Shown: positions 57,711-64,000 of the stretch, one piece after another | Numbering within the stretch: position 1 is the first letter of the stretch | Layout: every line of letters begins with the position of its first letter | Assembly: GCA_025024175.1 (NCBI GenBank) | Contig: QCXZ01000138.1 | Coordinates: 3,348,002 to 3,412,001, forward strand | Source: Rhyzopertha dominica | Taxonomy: Eukaryota > Arthropoda > Insecta > Coleoptera > Bostrichidae | Length of the DNA stretch: 64,000 bases | Reading direction: 5' to 3' | The notes under the pieces: generated by a model | Database searches by the model: none | Told to the model about the DNA's origin: nothing | What the model saw: only the letters and a program-made list of their open reading frames with translations | Made by a program: the position numbers and the translations under genes

Positions 57711-58215
57711 GACAGGAATATAGAATACAGATATGGTACAACGCGAGAAACACGTCCTAGCTGAACCAAATTTTAGGGAAGAAAGACAGAGGATGATAAA
57801 GTGGAACTGAGCCTAGTATTATACAGAGGCTGTGGATGCTTGGGCGGCGGAGGGGAGAGGCGTGAAGGTAGGGATAGCCGTGGGCCCTTCAACAAAGCCG
57901 CGGCCATAGTAAATGGCAACAGCACATTTGTTGTAACGCAAGGTCGACTCACCGCGATCGCAAAGTCGCGCACGTAAAATATATAACGTCATATTTACTT
58001 TGTTGATAAAACTTTTAAAGTATTTTTTTCAGGATATTTCTCAAATTTCGTAAAAACTGACATCCGTTTTAAAAATGCAAATCACTTGCCATACTCGCTT
58101 GAAACGGAGCGAAATAAAATTGAGGTAGGTAGTGTTATTTCACGGTATCGACGTAATTGGTATACGAGGATTATCTCATAATTCCTGCACATATCAAGTT
58201 GGAACTGAACTGTCA

Positions 58216-58420
58216 ATGGTGAAAAAACGAGTGCTGCGCGAAAAAACGGCTACCGAAATTCACGGTGCCATACAAGAACTTGACGGAGTAAGCGTTCCAG
58301 AGCATTGAACTAGCGTTAAAAACGACCACAAAAGTTTGAGGCCTCATACTGCTACCGACAACACTTTTGCTGTTATTGTGGCTACAATAATGGAAGAAGA
58401 CCACATGGACAAATAAGCAA
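58216..58420 (+). pseudogene. Mariner-like transposase N-terminal fragment
   Basis: MVKKRVLREKTATEIHGAIQ begins at 58216, followed by ELDGVSVPEH and a stop. A continuation reads SLRPHTATDNTFAVIVATIM and EEDHMD. This resembles the helix-turn-helix region and the GRPxTATxENxxAVxxxIEED stretch of mariner-type transposases. Catalytic parts are missing. Confidence 0.45.
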
Positions 58421-58429
58421 TAAACAAAT

Positions 58430-60385
58430 ACTAAAAGACAAATGCATTTGTCATCTTTGTAGAAAATTTAAATGCATAAATTAAACAAATGGTTTCCATC
58501 ATTTTAAAGCGGTCTTCAAAATTTAAATAGTGCTACTTCAAGATGTAATATTCTCTCAGAATCCATAATAAAATAATGTTTTATTAAAAATAATAAAGTT
58601 AGAAGAGCGCTACCACAAAAACGAAGCAATGTTGTTAACTAAAATATGAGTTTTATATGTATCGCAGGGTGTCCCACCCTTCGTGTCTATACATGGGTTA
58701 CTTTAGGTATTATTTGAAGAACTACAAAAATGCCGATTTGTTAAATTGAGTTTTAACTTCAGTTTTTTACCTTTTGGTAGCTTGTAACCATCATCTAGCT
58801 TATTTATTCTTATGGAGCTTTACCTCACTTTTAAAGTTAAAAAAAATTCTTTGTAAGTTCAACGATATGTAACTTCTTACCATTTGACTATAATATAACG
58901 CCTTAGGAATACGGAAAAGGAATAAGAGAAACAAACTTTTGAACTTTGACGATGCGGGCGCCCTTAATGTGCATATTATCTAGGTAAAATTAACGGAACA
59001 AATCAGTTAGATTAGCTAGGCAATCTGTACAATAATGGTCTTCGAGCTTTAAACTCCAAAAAAGACGGCAGGAGGGACTCACAGAATTTGCTGGTTGGTC
59101 GATCTAGTTCACGTATAAAACCTGGATTCATTCGTATGTCGTTATACCAAAATATACATGTACAAATTATTTTTATAGCAATCTAAAATGCTGAAGGGTA
59201 TTTCGCGTCCAAACAAAATCCTTATGCCCCAATACAGACGTAAGAAGTCAATACACCACTACGACATAAAATATAGTACCGCTGATTTGTATCTATGAAT
59301 GTACTCATGCTCGAGTTAAGTGTTGTTCTAGACGTATGGTTCTGAAATATAAAATAAGAGCAGTCCTTAGTTGACAATAATAGGCAATTTTCGGTGCGTT
59401 TAAATTTTAAAGAAAGCGTGCTTTCCACTAATCTTTTACAGATATGAAACAACACAACAGTACAAACAATTCATTAAAATATGTACTAGCATTATGCGCC
59501 TCTTCTTTTTTAAGCCGTGTAAATAGAAAATGGTTGTCATATAGGGTTTGCTAACAAATTAAATAATAATGTGCTTGAAGGCAAAATGTACAAAAATGCA
59601 GACAAACAAAGCTGTTAAATTTCTCTTACAGACATGTCCTATTTTTTTGTTTACCAGTTTGCAAACAAATACTCAAACTCTTTACAATAATTGTTGAGTA
59701 GCACGCACTATACCAACCTCTTATTCCACACCATTAGCACTTTAAGGTAAATCACGTAGATCTAAACATTCGACAAGGCAAGCTGGCAGCATTATTGCAT
59801 TTAGTAGCCATCAAGTAGCAAAGGTTCAAGCACTGAACGACCTAAGCTAATTACTTCTGATAGTTTTAGTACTCTTAAACAGCCATTATGCTTAACAACT
59901 CAATAAATCACCCACTGTATTTTTCACAACGGCTCGCAATTTAATCTCACATTAGCGATATAGCATTACAACACCGTCTCTGCAATTTTGTAGGCCATAT
60001 AATGCAACCGATACGATGCAGGATGTGAAGTTAAAGAGTAGTTATATGTATGGGTAAGTAAATAAATAGTAATTGCTGCATATACGACCTATCAAGCTTG
60101 ATGAAATGGTATGAGTTTTTTATAAACCCGATAGGCTTTGTGTTCAGCAACAGTCACAGCCTTGAATTATGTCAGGGGACATGAAAATCTATTAAAGAAA
60201 GTAGCTCTTCAAAAAAACTTTACCATGTATTATTTTAATCAAGAAGATGACATAAAAAGCCATTCTTTTCAATTCAAGTGGGTCAATGTCTAATTGACTC
60301 AAAAGTTGTATTCGGTTCACATTACGTGGTTGATAGTGGTTATGAACTCTAAAAAACAAAAAGTTCAAAGACAGTCTTTGAACTT
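58430..60385. other. No recognisable gene
   Basis: AT-rich. An AGGGTGTCCCACC segment near 58667 resembles the end of a DNA transposon, but no partner end was found. Confidence 0.5.
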
Positions 60386-60394
60386 TTTACAAAG

Positions 60395-60930
60395 CAGTTG
60401 AACTAATATTATAATAAGGAGACCAGACTATCCAAGCATACTCAAGATATGAACGGAGAAGTGAGTAATAGAGACATTTTATTGCACCTATGTTATTAAA
60501 TTATTAAAAGACCTATTTCTGATCAAAATTCCCAGTGTCTTATAAGAAGCTGGTACCATTTGAGTTGACGTAATCATAAAACATTAGTTTTGCGTCAAAA
60601 GTTACTCCCAAATCTTTTATGCTTATCTCTCAAGCGTTGCACCGTTTATGTTATATTGACAAGTGTGGATGTTTATATTTCTTGTAAACGACACTAGATA
60701 CCTTTTGCAGTATGCAGTTCCAAACCATTTGCATAACATCAGTTCACAACAGAACTTAAGTATTCCTGCAGATGAAAAGAATCAACATCATCATCAATTT
60801 CCTTATAAATTTTAAAAGAAGAGGATTTGATTGCCTCGCTGATGTTATTAATGTACACAAGAAAGAGTATAGGACCCAAATTAGACCCTTGAGGCGCACC
60901 TGACACTTGTGTAAATGGTTGAAAAAGAAA
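60395..60930 (-). pseudogene. LINE reverse transcriptase fragment A
   Basis: Minus strand, across frames: VSGAPQGSNLGPILFLVYIN (about 60915-60856), NISEAIKSSSFKIY, then INGATLER and LGVTFDAKLMFYDYV-like blocks (about 60650-60575), and LYYSLLRSYLEYAWIVWSPY (about 60475-60417). This is the order of a Jockey-like RT from the palm to the post-RT region. The catalytic box is degraded (IDDD). Dead copy. Confidence 0.75.
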
Positions 60931-60977
60931 GCCATTGCAGGTTATAATTTGTTATCTATTGCATAAAGATGACTACA

Positions 60978-61320
60978 TCAAAAGTTACTGCAGCGTACAT
61001 TAGATAGGATTGAATAACAGTCGGAAATTCGAGAGTTAAATGATTTTGGTAATTTTTGCTTAAAGCTATTAGGAACTTCTTGATAAATTCCGCTCATGTT
61101 ATAAGAGAATGATTTTTTAAAGAAAATGTGGCTACGTGTTGGTAATGCAAGCATGCCTATTCTAACGATTCTACGTAAATATATTAATATTATGTGCAAT
61201 ATTTCAACATTATCTACGTAGAGAAATAATACTCTCCCCTTTTTATAAAATCCACAAGGCCGATATGCACAAACAAAATAGCAGCTGTCCAAATATTGAT
61301 CCCTGTGGTGTACGAATGTT
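60978..61320 (-). pseudogene. LINE reverse transcriptase fragment B
   Basis: Minus strand: RTPQGSIFGQLLFCLCISAL near 61305-61250 in one frame. The overlapping frame gives FYKKGRVLFLYVDNVEILH (about 61240-61185), where YADDVKI-type catalytic sequence reads YVDNVEI. It repeats the same RT region as fragment A with different sequence, so two unrelated LINE copies lie end to end. Homology fades below about 61180. Confidence 0.65.
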
Positions 61321-61329
61321 AGGAATAAA

Positions 61330-63060
61330 TCTGTTATAGTCCAGTATCAGAGTTGAAGTTGGCAAGTAAAACAAAGCACCTGCAGGTAGAATTGCAAAAA
61401 TTGTTCACCATTTATCATTGAGAAATTGAAATATGTAATCAAATCAACCTAAGACATTAATGTTCATTAATATATGTTAACTGCCTGTTTAAATATTAAT
61501 CATAATTGGCAGTATAATAAATCAAGCAACAGAAACTCATTTATTCTATTTTGCATAAACAAACATAACCACCTCCTAAAAGTATCTAACAAAACACCAG
61601 CAGCGTACGTCAGCCAGCTTTCACAGGTTAATCCACTCTCCGTCAAAGACGTTTACGTAATTTAATACTTTTCGAAGTTTTAATCCAAATATCAGTATTC
61701 TCGTTCACGCAAGGTATAAAATTTAAGAGCCTTATCCAGCGTTTAGCGGGGTATTATNCGGAAAACGTCGGTGGGACAATTAATTTCAGCCCTCAGTGCC
61801 CGCTTCCGTTTGTTTATGTACGTTCTTAATTTGTTTTTGGGCTCAANTCGGACAGTTGTGTCAGGGACACCGTGAAATACGAAGCGTTTCTTTTTTAATC
61901 ACTCCAGCAATTTCCGGCACTCCCCAGAAGATCCTTTTTATAATTAAAATTAAGTCCCTTTATGTACACGCGATTTCAGCTCTTACAGAAGTTAGAGCTA
62001 TGGGGTGAAAATGCTTTCGACGAAGGAACTCCTAAAAAAAGGGAGTCTGTTTGCTAGTTGTACGCTGGAAGTGAGAGCAATACTATCTTTTTTCACGTAA
62101 CAATAATACTTCTTACTCACAAGTTAGGAGGATCTAGACTTTTCATAAAGGACATTGGCTATTTCAAGTTTTTAAGATACAGTGGCGACATAAATGTGTT
62201 ATCTGTAGAAAGAAGTGATATTCCTACGATGTTATAGTATTCCAAATGAAACAAGGTTATATTGCTCTACTGAATACTAGTGCTACGCATCTATTTTGCT
62301 TTTAGATTAATTCAACTTGTAACAAACGGCGGTAGAAAAATTACCCTATTTCAAACAGTTTCTTAAATCCGCCAACAACTACGCAAAAGGTTCCTAATTC
62401 CGTCATGCGCACTGTTACAGCCCCTGGGTAACAAGATGCTCACTGTTGTCAGTTTTATAAATAGCTAGAGAAATACAATAATGCAATGGGAGTGAGAGAG
62501 GCGAAGGTATAACCGTCAACGTCAATATTATAATGTAAACATATGAATAACCTGTAACTGTTTATCAAAACACTTCCTAACGTAAGCCAAGCGTACCTAC
62601 ATTTAAAAAAAAACAACAGATTACCCAAATACTTCGACAACATCTTACTCCACCACTTAATCTGACAAACAAAACTAAACAAAAATGCGTGGCTAGAGTT
62701 AGGTTAGGGTTATTATGTTGCACATGAGACACATGCAGCACGTGCGAACGTGCGATGTTGTCTGTGGTACTTTACCGTTTTCTTCCTAACGACGGCCAGA
62801 GACGATCCTGACAATTTCAAAATTTATCATATCGTTCTCATACGTAAGCATACAAACTTTAAACATTATCAAGCGTTAAGCGTCGTTTAATTCCTCATAA
62901 TAAAAACATTGGTTCAAAAGCAGGTTCGATTATTAAAGTGCTTTCGTGTTTCGACAAAAGGCCAGTGAATGCGCTTATTATATTGAACTGCTCAATATAG
63001 AATAAACTGACTAAAAAATGATTAAAGTTATTTTCAGAAATACGCCTTAAGTTGACCTAG
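61330..63060. other. No recognisable gene
   Basis: Ambiguous bases at 61758 and 61847. A patch at 61740-62020 is less AT-rich with an open frame of 70 codons, unrecognised. Confidence 0.5.
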
Positions 63061-63066
63061 GTATCA

Positions 63067-63261
63067 ATGTCACAATGTCAGTTTACGAAAACTTTCCTCA
63101 CGGTATCGCGAAAATTTGCCCACATTGGCAACGCGACGCAGCTCAAAAAATGTAAAGAAATATTACTTGCAATGCCGCAAAAGCACTGGCTATTATTGGC
63201 GTTTCTCGCTCTCGTCACCTTGACAACCTTTTACGTCATATCCGTGGAGGAATATCGAGGT
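63067..63261 (+). CDS. Possible first exon with a type II membrane anchor
   Basis: An open frame from ATG 63067 or, more plausibly, ATG 63172 encodes MPQKHW followed by a hydrophobic stretch, LLLAFLALVTLTTFYVIS, then EEYRG. A short basic N-terminus, about 18 hydrophobic residues and an acidic stem are the pattern of Golgi type II enzymes (glycosyl- or sulfotransferases) or of signal anchors. The frame meets GAG|GTATTT at about 63258-63260, a usable splice donor. The enzyme family is not recognisable from this piece, and no downstream exon lies in the window. Chance cannot be excluded. Confidence 0.3.
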
Positions 63262-63269
63262 ATTTGAAA

Positions 63270-64000
63270 CGGATATTGAAAATCCATAGTTAAATAAAAT
63301 AGTTTAGTTTAAATTAAAAAAAAACTGTGTGACGACCCCATTTTGTAAACATGTATCATTAGTTCAGTTTAACAATTACGTAACAACTATAACATCACGG
63401 AGAAGATACTGTTCCATTGATAAAAGAGCAGGGAGTTTAAGCAGTTTCTTGAAATCAAAAACTGTTTCACGGAAAAACCAATATATCATGCGCTAAACAG
63501 AAAATGCAATTTTTAATGTCAGATCTCACTAGATATAAAAATCCTAGTTTATAGTCACACAACAAAACAAACAACTAATTATTAGAGCCCCGTCGTTTTT
63601 AATCTATATTTAGCACCCGCAAATGAATAGACTTATAGCACCTCTGCTGCAACTCTTTAAATGATGAGAACGACCACTGTTACGAAAGCTTTTTCGAAGA
63701 ATTTGTGATAAAAATTATACATCATCAAACAGCAACCATTTCATTCATCGTGTTTTTCACCTTGACATAACTAAACATCTCCCATAGCTTAGCATTATTA
63801 AATATGCGGCACGGGTGTCCAGAGGCGGCAATTTATTAGCAAACTTGAAAGAATCCGCCGACTGAACTACCTAATGCCTGTAACGTTTCCGAACTAAATA
63901 CATAATTTAATATAACCGTCCAGCTGAGTAGATTAATCACAAATGCCAAGAATTTTGAGTGGGCACCGCGAAGACGCCTGCAATATGAAAAATAGCATGC
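63270..64000. other. No recognisable gene
   Basis: AT-rich to the window end; no catalytic exon continuing the possible membrane-anchor exon was found. Confidence 0.5.

Noticed and set aside
58660..58700. AGGGTGTCCCACC, like a DNA transposon terminus
   Set aside because: No inverted partner or target duplication was found within reach.
1..64000. CRISPR arrays, operons, prophage or bacterial origin
   Set aside because: No short regularly spaced repeats, ribosome-binding sites or dense coding; the content is eukaryotic transposon debris.

Overview
This window looks like an AT-rich, gene-poor stretch of an animal nuclear genome, most likely an insect or other arthropod. It has no bacterial gene layout and no operons, and most reading frames are short chance frames. 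Everything that can be recognised as protein is debris of arthropod-type transposable elements: two Tc1/mariner transposons plus fragments, Penelope-like elements with reverse transcriptase and GIY-YIG endonuclease, several non-LTR (LINE) reverse transcriptases, one Ty3/gypsy fragment, hAT-type non-autonomous elements and tRNA-derived SINE heads. Only one possible host exon was found, a membrane-anchor exon near 63.07-63.26 kb, and it is weakly supported.

Layout. 1-12 kb: an E-box/TATA promoter-like site (2.8 kb), a decayed gypsy RT (4.1-4.45 kb), a DD41D-type mariner relic (6.0-6.9 kb), a LINE RT relic (8.25-9.2 kb), a SINE (9.9 kb), and a mariner (10.08-11.91 kb) with a 631-bp hAT MITE nested in it, bounded by an exact 8-bp target duplication. 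13-25 kb: hammerhead ribozyme motifs, a Penelope copy (18.36-19.81 kb), a LINE (19.95-21.53 kb), a hAT MITE (23.1 kb) and a 305-bp ribozyme-bearing short retroposon flanked by a 13-bp target duplication (24.11-24.42 kb). 26-31 kb: Penelope-type RT debris, a MITE and a possible regulatory block. 33.1-39.6 kb: a 100-base assembly gap followed directly by a palindrome with about 3.1-kb arms. 40.5-44.8 kb: several tandem repeat systems, tRNA-like SINE heads and a cluster of ATGCAAAT motifs. 45.5-50.1 kb: a LINE with intact YADD, a decayed ribozyme repeat and a Penelope insertion folded into an inverted repeat, with ribozymes at both ends and a 15-bp target duplication. 53-64 kb: transposase fragments, a SINE, two LINE fragments and the possible host exon.

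The most interesting content is the density of hammerhead ribozyme motifs. Two short non-coding elements (14.3 and 24.3 kb) carry canonical type I hammerhead cores whose helices are kept by compensatory changes. Penelope-type copies carry a second, slightly different form (18.4, 49.1 and 50.0 kb), and weaker or decayed copies lie at 13.0, 22.5, 22.7, 30.5, 47.25 and 57.7 kb. The TATA-like box, an 18-bp spacing, a long closing stem and the ribozyme are held in common by the short elements, which looks like a self-cleaving SINE or retrozyme-like family. All of this was read by eye; no folding program or database search was run.
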